Below, piece by piece: positions 54,934 through 64,000 of a stretch of 64,000 nt of DNA. The notes under the pieces are model-generated. The model was not told where the DNA came from, did no database searches, and worked only from the letters and a program-made list of their open reading frames with translations. The stretch's first letter is position 1. Each line of letters opens with the position of its first letter. The translations under genes were made by a program, and so were the position numbers. Origin of the DNA: Sorghum bicolor (taxonomy: Eukaryota; Streptophyta; Magnoliopsida; Poales; Poaceae); NCBI RefSeq assembly GCF_000003195.3, contig NC_012871.2, positions 57,155,802 through 57,219,801 of the forward strand, given 5' to 3'.

Positions 54934-55753
54934 TAAGAAAGGTGAATCGCGAGCTACTGCAACATTTACACAACAGTTTGAAAAGAATCTGTCCAGACAT
55001 GCAAGTGTCCCGGATCCCAACTCCTAGCAAATTGAGCTATGACATGAGCAGCCGAATTACAAGAACGTGGAGCATATACAAGATTAGAGTCAGTAAAATC
55101 ACATCTAAAAATAAATCTCGAATAGAGGTCCCTTGAATTGGTTCGGGTAGCATCAAGCATCTGAGTTGAATCGGTCTTGATTATAAGCTGCGATATACAG
55201 TTCCATGTTGTTCAGCTACCTCCAAAGACATCAAGGCAACCGGCCCTTCGTTCCCAGCTCCAGCCAACAGACATGCCCCGGTGTCATCACGAATAAGAAA
55301 TCCCCAGGCTCTCTCCTTGGAAGTTGACAGAAAGCCCCGTCGAAGTTGATCTTCAGACAAGACGTTGCCAGCGTACTCCATTTCAGATTTGCAACAGTAT
55401 TGGACTCTAGGCCTTCAGCCCTGTTTGGTTTCAGGCGGTAAAGTTTATCATCCGTCACATTGAATATTTAGACATATGCATTAAGTACTAAATGTAGACT
55501 ATTTACAAAACTAAAAGCAAGGCTAGAGTGTAATTTACGAGATGAATCTTTTGAGCATACTTAATCTATGATTGAACAATAATTATCAAATAAAACAAAA
55601 ATGCTACTATACGTGCAGCAAAGGTAAACACTCCTCTAATAATAATCACCCCATCACTCACATCTGCTGCTCCCCAGCATTCACTTTATTGCGCATATCC
55701 CACCCCCTCCATAGTAGACACACACACAAAAAAGTAGCACATTTATGTGGATT

Positions 55754-55975
55754 GGCCTTGTTTAGTTCCAAAATATTTTGCAAAATTGACACTGTAGCTC
55801 TTTCGTTTGTATTTGACAAATATTATCCAACCATAGACTAACTAGGCTTAAAAGATTCGTTTCGTCAATTTCGACCAAACTGTGTAATTAGTTTTTATTT
55901 TTATCCGTCTAAAGATTCGATGTGACGGGGAATCTGGAAAATTTTGCAAAATTTTTTGGGAAAGTAAACAAGGCC
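55754..55975. mobile_element. MITE, GGCCTTGTTT family
   Basis: 222 bp from GGCCTTGTTTAGTTCC to AAGTAAACAAGGCC. It is inserted between two domains of the decayed LINE. A second, more diverged relative occupies about 55418-55610. Confidence 0.8.
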
Positions 55976-56030
55976 TAAGATCCAAGATCTCTCCCACAAA
56001 GTATTATTGACTGATTTGTTGTAAGAGAAT

Positions 56031-56165
56031 AAGCCATGGCAGAAAATATTATTATTGGCTGATAAGCCATGGCAGAAAATATTATTGGCAGAAATGTTTC
56101 ATTGGCAGAAAATATTATTGGCAGAAAAGTAGCACCAAAGTATTATTGGCTGATAAGCCATGACA
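56031..56165. repeat. Short tandem repeats of GGCAGAAAATATTATT
   Basis: GGCAGAAAATATTATT and GGCTGATAAGCCATGGCAG words recur five to six times in 135 bp with small changes. Together with a GTGAGAGAAAAACACTG end this looks like an internally expanded MITE. Confidence 0.65.
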
Positions 56166-56641
56166 GAAAATATATTTGGCTGATTTATTGTGAGAGAAAA
56201 ACACTGCTAAATGACTGACTGATTCGGCTAATAAACTCAAGCGAACATGCTGAATTTGCTGATCCTAGCAACTTGACCCGAAAACCTTCAAGGTCCGGTT
56301 CCCTCCAGCATTGGCGTACTACTTTACATTCCAGGTAGCAGTGGCCTCCATCATCATCAAATCTGTTGCAGACTGGACATCTACTAGTGTCTAGGTTAAT
56401 GTCGCAGCGCTTTATGTTCATCTTTAAGGGCAAGCTATTATGTGCAAGTCTCCATACAAATTGCTTCACCTTTGTCGGGCATAAAACTTTTCAAATTCTC
56501 TTGCAAATCATGTCATTAGGCCGGTTCCTCTACGAAATGGACCCCTCTCCTTGTTAGCGTTGCTTCATTCTCTGAGCCCATCATCAAGTATGGTATGTCA
56601 ATTTCACCGAGAAGACCCCCTTTGATCAAAATGCCACAATA

Positions 56642-57128
56642 CTCCCTTCATATATAATTTAGAAGTCGTTTTGGACAAGGTTTATGTCAAACATTGAAAA
56701 TATAAATCATCAATAACTTTTAAATTATTAAGATTACAAATGTGAAAATTATTAAATAGATTTGTCTTGAAAAATACTTTCATAAAATTATACATATATC
56801 ATTTTTCTAAATATTTTATAAAAATAAGGCCTTTTTTAGTTCGCAAAAAATTTTAATTCTAGCTACTGTAGCACTTTCGTTTGTACTTGACAATTATTGT
56901 CCAATCGTAGACTAACTAGGCTCAAAAGATCCGTCTCGCAAATTACAGACAAACTGTACAATTAGTTATTTTTTAATCTATATTTAATATTTCACGCATG
57001 TGACACAAGATTTGATGTGATGAGGAATCTTGAAAAATTTTTAGAACTAAACAAGACCTAAGAGGTCAAAGTTATGTTTTGGAGACTGTGTCGCTGTCCA
57101 AAACGACTTCAATCCTATATAGAGGGAG
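56642..57128. mobile_element. Stowaway-like MITE split by a Tourist-like MITE
   Basis: CTCCCTTCATATATAATTTAG at the left and CCTATATAGAGGGAG at the right, with TA outside both. The halves also share the inverted words AAGTCGTTTTGGACA / TGTCCAAAACGACTT. The insertion at 56829-57058 divides it. Confidence 0.8.
56829..57058. mobile_element. Tourist-like MITE nested in a Stowaway MITE
   Basis: 230 bp from GGCCTTTTTTAGTTCG to GAACTAAACAAGACC, flanked by TAA (56826-56828 and 57059-57061). It must be younger than the surrounding Stowaway element. Confidence 0.85.
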
Positions 57129-57129
57129 T

Positions 57130-58350
57130 AAGTGCTACATATTCTTTCCAAAAGATGTCTTTAAGGCTAGTCTTTGAAGTTTCATCAAAGTTTTATGAAC
57201 ATTAAATATGATGATATTGTACCATATTTATGAAAAAAGAGACAACAAGAATTTTATCGGAGCAGAGAGAGTTTTATCATCATAAAAGTCTTTTGCATTG
57301 TTGAAAATTGAAATACGAAACCTCCGTTGAGACTGGCCTAAGCAATTGCTTGTCCTAGGGATCGGTAACAAGATTGATGAATTCAGAAAGTCTTGACAGC
57401 AATACTGGCCCCCATGGCGTTCTAAGTCTCCTTGTTACTCCTGAAGGTATCCAAGGATCCTCCTTGTTTAATGAATTTTTGTCGACTCAAAATCCTTCAT
57501 ATGCGCGCATATGTATCCCTAATATATAATTGGGAAAATTTTAATCTGCTCACTGAAAATTTTAGTCTGCCCACTTTATTCTGTCCACCAATCATCTGTA
57601 TCCTGAATCAGCCCGTCCCCTGCTTCAACGCTCGTGGAAGAAGATAAAGAGAATAAAAGCTTTTATAGTGCAAAATCTCGTGACACATTCACATCAGAGC
57701 ATGTTGAGAATAAAGAAAGGTACAAGGGCCTAGATGCAAAGTGTTTGTCCTATTAGTTTACTTTTCTTTTATTCTTTAAATCGGCTGAAAATTGATAAAT
57801 ACGTAGTAATTCATAGAAAAATTTAAAAATTACAAAACAAATTTTGTTCAGCTCCACATATGTAAATCCATGCAGTAAACAAAAAACACCACAAATTTTA
57901 GTATATTTTTTTTGCTGGATATGCTTGCCTATGCTTTTTAGTGTAAAATTGAAATTATAGTTATCTTGCTCTAATTATTATGAAAATTTTATGGTAGCCT
58001 ATTTAATGTGATGCTTGATTTGAGGTAAAAGTTTTAGCACCATTCACGCATATCTCACTGATTTACTAATTTACCTAGATTTATGCTCGCTAAATAGCTT
58101 ACAATCAATTTAAGTATGTAAAAATAAAAAAAGGATGCTTCCACTACCTTTGCACGATGTGTTATTATATTATATGAACACTTCATAAGCCTATGTGTTC
58201 ATATTCTACATACATTTAACTGATATATCATATTTCATAGGAATTCTAATCTAAAAAGAAAAATAAAGCTAGCAACAATTTTATCATGTTTTAATATAAT
58301 ACTAAGGTATATCAAGAGGTAATATTAGAGTAAGATAAGGTTTGTCTAAT
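57130..58350. other. AT-rich intergenic DNA
   Basis: No gene or element with clear ends was recognised. Confidence 0.4.
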
Positions 58351-58353
58351 TTC

Positions 58354-58388
<35 letters not shown>
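58354..58388. repeat. (ATT)n microsatellite
   Basis: About 11-12 uninterrupted ATT units. Confidence 0.95.
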
Positions 58389-58389
<1 letters not shown>

Positions 58390-58632
58390 ATAAATATGTC
58401 TTCAAGCTACATATTATTGTAAATATTAACTATATAATATCATAGATGTCATGGTTATCAATAAAATAAATTATGAACTTTAAATTTTATAAAAAAAGAT
58501 AAATATAAATAGATATGTAACATTATGTCATCACTTTCTATGGCCATTTGATGTTTTTCTTCCGTTGAAACACACTAGCATATTTGCTAGTAATATAATT
58601 ATTTGTGTGTGTGCCGGTGTGTAATAAGTTAA

Positions 58633-58870
58633 GGCCTTGTTTAGTTTCATTTTTTTTGCAAAATAGACATTGTAGCATTTCCGTTTGTATTTGACAAATA
58701 TTGTATAATCATAGACTAACTACGCTCAAAAGATTCGTCTCGCTAATTACAGGTAACCTATATAATTAGTTAGTTTTTATCTATATTTAGTGCTACATGT
58801 ATGTGCTATAAGATTCAATGTGACGGAGATTGTGAAAAAAATTGCAATTTTTTTTTAACTAAACAAGGCC
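58633..58870. mobile_element. Tourist-like MITE, GGCCTTGTTT family
   Basis: 238 bp from GGCCTTGTTTAGTTTC to AACTAAACAAGGCC, flanked by TAA on both sides. It ends about 650 bp upstream of the TAF10 start codon and so lies in its promoter region. Confidence 0.88.
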
Positions 58871-59519
58871 TAAATATATAAAAATTAGCGTGGAGTTGGA
58901 GTGGAGGCAGGATGGAGGAGGAAAGCGGTTGGTGGGCTGAACCCTATTGGGCCGAGCCGAGCCGAGCCGATCATCCACCGAATTGGGTAGGCCTGCAGGA
59001 CTCTTGAAGGTGAGGGCGGGCTGCCCAGCGCATCTGCCCCTTCCCCGCCTCCCCCGACGTTGACACGACGCCGGCGCCACCGGATTGTCGATTCGCCCTC
59101 GCCAGCTCGGATTCGCGTCGTGCCCCTCCTCTCCCAGCGCCGTGCGCTCAAATCCTTCCGTCTTCTCGGCGCTGCCGGCTTGACGCTGTGCCGCGCCAGC
59201 ACGGGAGCCCCGCCGCGGCCAAACCCTAGCGAGCGCCCGTCCCCGCCCTCGTCGGCGCCGCCCCTCTCCTCGCCGTTTATTCGGGCTCCCGTCTCTTGTT
59301 ACAAGTGGGTCCAGACGTCCAGTTGCAGGCCGCGAGCTGCTGTCGTCGTCGTTGACACCTATAGCAGCTTCCAGGTCGCTGCCAGCCAGCGGGCGTTCTC
59401 CCACGGTGAGCGCCGCTCCTCCCCTTCTTATTAGCGATCTTCTCGCGATTCTTAACCTTCGAATCTCACCGGCTGCTCGCGCGGTGGGGGCAGTGAGGCG
59501 GCAGGACGTGAGGTTCAGG

Positions 59520-62500
59520 ATGATGAGCAGCAACAGCGGCGGCGGCGCAGGAGGCTCTGGCGGGGGCATGGGTCCGGGAGTGGGTGGAGGCGGGGACGGG
59601 CGGCATGACGATGAGGCTGCACTTACCGAGTTCCTCTCATCGCTCATGGACTACACCCCCACGGTATGGTGCCGCCGCTTCCCTCTTGCCTTCTCTACTT
59701 TTCTGTCAGCGGTTTAGCCCTGATGCTTGGTTCGGTGGTTCGGTGGTGCGGAAGATTCCCGACGAGCTGGTGGAGCACTACCTCGGCCGCAGCGGGTTCC
59801 ACTGCCCCGACCTTCGCCTGTGAGTGATCGTCCTCTTTCCAATCTCTCTTCCTGATGGATAGTAGTAAGCTGAGATCTCATCAGTGCCACGGATTAAAAG
59901 TTAAAAACACAAATTGCTTGATTTCTTGCACACATAATCTGATTTCGTGTTTTACAGAACGAGACTGGTTGCTGTAGCCACCCAGAAGTTCCTATCAGAC
60001 ATTGCTAGTGATTCTCTTCAGTGAGTAAATTTCATAGTCTTGTTATTACAAAGTAAAATGATTCTCTTCTTAATTTCATTGATAGCATATTCAAAAATTA
60101 AACATTATCATTCTTTTCTTCCATGTGAATGGCTGAATGCAAATCTTCTGTGCAATACTGCAATTCCATATTTTTGTTTGGTTTGACAAGTATATTAGGC
60201 TTCAACAAAAATCCCTCCCTAATTGCATGTACTTGTGAAATTAATAAATTATTCATCAAACACATGGTTTTTTAAGGTGTCGCTTAGGCGATAAGGCTTG
60301 CTGGAAATCTAGGCGTCCCTGTTGCCATGATCAAATAGAGAGGGAGGGAAGGAAACTGAAGAAGAATGGGAGGGGAGGGGGCCATCAAGGCTAAGAACCC
60401 GAGCTGCTGCCATCCCTGCTGGCTAAGAAGTGGGAGGAAGGAGAAGTTTCAGCAGTGGCAGTGGTGGTGCATCTAGAGAGAGAGGTAGAGGGAGCTATGC
60501 TCCATGGATACATGGGGGTGACCATGTATATGCACACAGGAGCCATTGGTACCGTGAAGGGAGGGAGAGACTAAAGAAAGGAAGAGCATGAAGAGAACCA
60601 GGCAAGGCTGCACCTGCCTCACTCTCATCTCCGTTGGCTCCGGCGCCTGTGGTCATACAGCTCTTCACCGGTCAACTGTATAGCTCGATCTGAAGGGGGC
60701 AGCACCAGTACACAATCTGCATATGAGTAGAGCTCAATTTCAAAATGGGTGGCATCGGCCCTCAAAACAGGGAGACGTGCTCTTGGGACAGCCAGGCTCG
60801 TCATTGCTCCAACGCGGTAGCATCGGGAAGGACTGATGGAAACGGCATCCAGTGAGGAATCGGTAGATTAAAGATTGAGGGGAGAGGGTAGGGTTTTGCT
60901 TTATGGGCTGTTGGTTGAATTGGGTTCTAATGAGTTAGTGGGCTGGCTGCTAATAGTTATTATGGCCCATCGGAGCTTGTATTTACCTCTTATTCTCTAT
61001 TATATATATCTTATTACATATTTTATGTGCCATATTCTTTGGCAATGGACCAATTGATGACTAAAAATTTTGGTTGGGAAAAAATTGGAAGCCAACCAAG
61101 CAGGCCCATTATTTACTTTTCTAAAATATTAAAATATATCCCCATATTGTGATTTGGGAAAAGATGACGTATCTGTGTATCCGTAATTCTGTATCATAGA
61201 CTGAGGGAAGGGAGCACTGACATGAGGGACATATGTAGGTCTCACCTTACTGCCTTAAGAACCATGTAACCACAATCATCAATGTAATAATATCGGAATG
61301 ATGACAAACGTTTTCCTATTGTTACAACATTTCATTTTTCTACTGTTCCATTCAGAACTATGTTATGATCCTAGTTATCACTTACTTGCATTTATGCTGG
61401 TTGTAAGTTTGACTCAATAACCTTCCTAGTTGCTGAAACATTGTTCGCTCTTTGCTGCTCTCGCAAGCTTACCATACCACCATAGTGATGGATTAGTCCG
61501 CTGGATATTTCTTGGTAGGAAAGAATATACCCCGTCTTCATTGTCTAAATATATGGTATGATCTCTCTTGGAATTTTCTATACTAGCCAAGGGTTCCGTG
61601 GATCCCTCTGCATCCACTAACTCCCTCCCAGGGTTCTTGTTCATTAAAGGAATTCATTTTTGTTAAAGGATTATGTTCTGATACATAATGGATGTGCCTA
61701 TACTACTCACTTAATTTGTGAGGCCTTTCCTCATTTTAAAGTTCTAAAGCTACAAATAGTATAATGGCTTTAAGTTCAGTGTGACTCCTTAGAGTTTCGT
61801 GTTATATCATACAACGTGCAAAATTTAAAAGTATTAATAATTTCCCCCCTATTTCTGCATAGTCAAGTTACTTTTATAAACATGAGTATATACCAGCTGA
61901 GGCTTGGTTTCTTTAATGGAAATCCAAAGGGGTAACAGTGTAACATGCAATTGTCTTCTTCAAAGTTTTTTAAAACATACAAGATACATTTACAAAGTGT
62001 ATGCTCTAGTCCAACTGGTTAGAGTGCCTCAGTGGCACTCCACAGGTCCTGGGTTTGACTCCCCGTGGGAGCGAATTGTAGGCTGTGGTTAAAAAAAATC
62101 CCCTCGCCTGTTCCATGGCCAAAGCACAGGTCAAAAAGGCATGGCCCGGTTCTCACAAGGCAACAGTGCCCCTGTGTCAGGGTGGGACAGGGGTTCGGGG
62201 GTTTTCTCGGCCTGTGTGAGAAGGTCTTCTATCGTAGCAATGCCCGGGGGGTGGTCTTTACCCCCTGCAGATCAGGTTATTTTTATGCCTAATTTTGTGG
62301 AGATTCTGTAATTATATTACCAATGGAGCTCATTCTTTATGTGGCCTGGCTAATCAAGTGATGAATAACTAAAACATACTGAAATTAGAAAACAAGCCAA
62401 TTAGATTTTTTTGGTATCATCATCATGATGCGTTACCAACTAAAAGCATACCTAATTAACTAAAAGATGCCTGATCAATCATGATAGGCTCATGTATCAC

Positions 62501-62943
62501 ATCAATGTACTAATCCCATGAGAAAACAGATTCATTGTGAGGGGAGGGTGGGCTCTTTTGGATTATATTGTGTAAGTTTGCTTATTTTGTGGGGTTTTTT
62601 TTGTCAGTGTATGACACACTCTACTCTTCACTATATAGCAAACTATTGTAAGATTTTCTTAGCAACATATACACACTGTAGTTGTGTGCACTAATTTTGC
62701 TATTACATTATTCTTTCCCTTGAACTAGACACTGCAAGGCCAGGGTAGCAGCACCTATCAAAGACAATAAGAGCAAACAGCCTAAGGTGTTTTTACTCAC
62801 CAGTTGAACTTTTCACGTTCCTAGCGTTAAATCTTGTTTAGTATCCTTACTGCTTACTTATCACATTTTTATTAAAAAAATGTTATTTTCAGGATAGACG
62901 TCTTGTATTAACCATGGATGATCTTTCTAAAGCTTTGCGTGAG
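59520..62943 (+). CDS. TAF10: TAF10, TFIID/SAGA subunit (5' part; last exon outside the window)
   Basis: Five exons are present: 59520-59663, 59755-59819, 59958-60020, 62729-62786 and 62893-62943, all GT-AG and in frame, for 127 residues so far. After a Gly-rich N-terminus (MMSSNSGGGAGGSGGG) the histone-fold region reads FLSSLMDYTPT-IPDELVEHYLGRSGF, CPDLRLTRLVAVATQKFLSDIASDSLQ, HCKARVAAP and RRLVLTMDDLSKALRE. This is the TAF10 signature and lacks only the final VNLKHPEYFADSP-type tail, which I do not find before 64000. TAF10 is a histone-fold partner in both TFIID and SAGA, working in RNA polymerase II promoter recognition and histone acetylation. An in-frame upstream ATG at 59352 exists, but its extension looks like leader sequence. 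Confidence 0.93.
60021..62728 (+). other. Intron 3 of TAF10 with inserted repeats
   Basis: A 2.7-kb intron. The portion at about 60270-61080 has a different, GC-richer composition and short ORFs, and begins with TTTTTTAAGGTGTCGCTTAGGCG, resembling the end of a common grass repeat, so it is probably an insertion. A SINE-like unit lies at about 62005-62284. Confidence 0.5.
62005..62284 (+). mobile_element. SINE-like element in TAF10 intron 3
   Basis: A tRNA-like head: TAGTCCAACTGGTTAGAGTGCC resembles a Pol III A box and GGGTTTGACTCCCCGTGGGAG a B box (GGTTYGANTCC). A body follows with CGGGGGGTGGTCTTTACCCCCTGCAG, then a short T tract. The body matches the unit at 32971-33212 (GGGGTGGTCTTCCCCCAGCAGGTCAGG). 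The target duplication is unclear. Confidence 0.6.
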
Positions 62944-64000
62944 GTAACCATGTTTCCATTTAATTCTGCAGTTTGCACTTTACTTTTTTGTTGGCAGCAG
63001 CTTACCATTTACTATCTTCTGTATTCCAACCAGTTGGTCAGATCTGTATTCTTGAGAGAAAAATTAGTCAGGCGGCATTATTTGGTTTGAACACTACAAC
63101 AATCTGTTTTGTCAGGACTTGAAATTGAATCTTCCCACTGTTTTCTTAAACTTAAACAGTTATGTAAGATCCAGTTTGATATGCACTTGCTCCTCACAAT
63201 TTTCAAAAAAATTCATGAGGAAAACGAACTGTTAGCAGCAGTTAAGAACAGAGCACATGAACAAAAAATTAATGATGCAGGATAGATATTTAAGCAAATA
63301 TCATGTGCTGCACAGTTGGAGATCTTAATGATGATTGAGTTCCTTTAGACTAGATACGATCAATTCCACCAACCCACGGCAGTGTGGCAGTGCCCATATG
63401 ACCTGTATCTTTTGCAAGAGTGAGGTACACACCATCTTCTGTTATTGATATTGTGCATGGACCTAAATATGCAAAGCCATATAGAGATCAGACTAGTGCG
63501 GTTTTCTTTGCCTGTATTGAATGGAGCAGCTAATCAAATTTCAAATTGCCAATCCAACATTGCATATTCTGACCTTCTTAGTGACAATACCCTTTATAGG
63601 TTTAATAGTTTATGCAAAATTATCGACAAGAAGACCACTATGCATGGAAGTAAGCACTTCTGGAATCTAGAACATAGGAATTTCACTTAAAACAGTACAA
63701 TCCCTGCAGGAACATGGAATTTCCTCTTTCCTGCCTAAATCTTTCAGTCCGATTAGCACAACTCTTGAGGCTGTTGAAAACTATGGTATATTCTTCAGTC
63801 CACAGCAAATTATCTTCTCCGGTTGACCTTTACTAATCAAGCAATGTATATTTGGTACCATACCAGTTCCATTAAGCATGATGATGATGTTTTTGTTCTT
63901 TCTTATATTCCAAAGTAAGTCTATGTTATATCCAAACTTTGCACAAAGGCATTGTTTTTGTGCTTTATTTCAAATACAAAGTTCATAATGTTGATAGAGA
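62944..64000. other. TAF10 intron 5 (presumed), running off the window
   Basis: No sequence encoding the conserved TAF10 C-terminus was found, so this is taken as intron. An ATG-initiated 81-codon frame at 63445-63690 has no recognisable similarity. Confidence 0.45.

Larger units (their letters stand above)
54940..56580 (-). pseudogene. Decayed LINE fragments (zinc-binding and RNase H regions)
   Basis: On the minus strand, 56469-56185 encodes MKQFVWRLAHNSLPLK followed by a C-x2-C...H-x4-C pattern (CPVCNRF, HCYLEC), the zf-RVT region of plant LINEs. Further 3', two overlapping frames (55458-55231 and 55381-55181) give LKINFDGAFC and AWGFLIRDDTG, and 55160-54966 gives VYAPRSCNSAAHVIAQFA, all from the RNase H domain. 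Frames change several times, and a MITE (55754-55975) lies between the zinc and RNase H parts, so the copy is dead. Confidence 0.75.

Noticed and set aside
58859..59647. 262-codon minus-strand ORF upstream of TAF10
   Set aside because: It is antisense to the TAF10 leader and first exon, has no recognisable domain, and its composition is explained by GC-rich promoter DNA.
63445..63690. 81-codon plus-strand ORF as a last TAF10 exon
   Set aside because: It lacks the conserved TAF10 C-terminal tail and has no in-frame acceptor joining exon 5.
63711..63826. GAACATGGAATTTCC after a CTGCAG acceptor as the next TAF10 exon
   Set aside because: It would start E-H-G, similar to the expected residues, but the following residues do not match the TAF10 tail and a stop follows. 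It is kept as intron.

Overview
This window is nuclear DNA of a grass, most likely Sorghum or a close andropogonoid relative. The genes contain introns, coding exons are GC-rich with a strong 5'-to-3' gradient, and the intergenic DNA is AT-rich and packed with grass transposons. These include about a dozen members of a short inverted-repeat family with GGCCTTGTTTAG ends, Stowaway-type CTCCCTC elements, hAT and CACTA derivatives, LINEs, SINE-like units and a solo LTR. The species call is an inference from repeat content.

Six genes can be reconstructed. A single-exon 2H-phosphoesterase-like gene lies at 2053-2832 (-). A six-exon receptor-like cytoplasmic kinase of the PBL28 type lies at 7834-10059 (-). 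A two-exon HIG1-domain mitochondrial protein lies at 18489-20542 (+). A 16-exon CTC1 gene, the large subunit of the CST telomere complex, lies at 27423-39541 (-). A two-exon plant protein of unknown function lies at 51464-53051 (+). The 5' five exons of TAF10, a TFIID/SAGA subunit, start at 59520 (+) and continue past the window edge. They are ordinary, separately transcribed genes with no sign of a cluster. Exon joins were worked out by hand from splice sites and frame; reading frame is kept across every junction.

Layout: 1-7 kb, 2H gene plus intergenic DNA and MITEs. 7.8-10.1 kb, kinase gene. 10-18 kb, microsatellites, a 5'-truncated LINE, and a 1.96-kb solo LTR carrying an inverted GCGTCCGGTG minisatellite. 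18.5-21.6 kb, HIG1 gene and two foldback elements. 22.3-27.2 kb, a long LINE with an uninterrupted 1440-codon ORF2. 27.4-39.5 kb, CTC1, whose 4.5-kb intron 8 is a nest of transposons. 39.7-50 kb, gene-free DNA with a CACTA element and many MITEs. 51.5-53 kb, unknown gene. 54-58.9 kb, degenerate LINE pieces and nested MITEs. 59-64 kb, TAF10.

The most unusual structure is at 26441-27185. The 5' end of the LINE is duplicated head-to-head as a near-perfect palindrome with a one-base spacer, directly downstream of the CTC1 stop codon. Transcription of CTC1 past its stop would run through both arms and give a hairpin RNA matching the LINE ORF1/ORF2 junction, which resembles loci known to trigger transposon silencing. 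The LINE itself has an aspartate-to-histidine change in its reverse transcriptase active-site motif.
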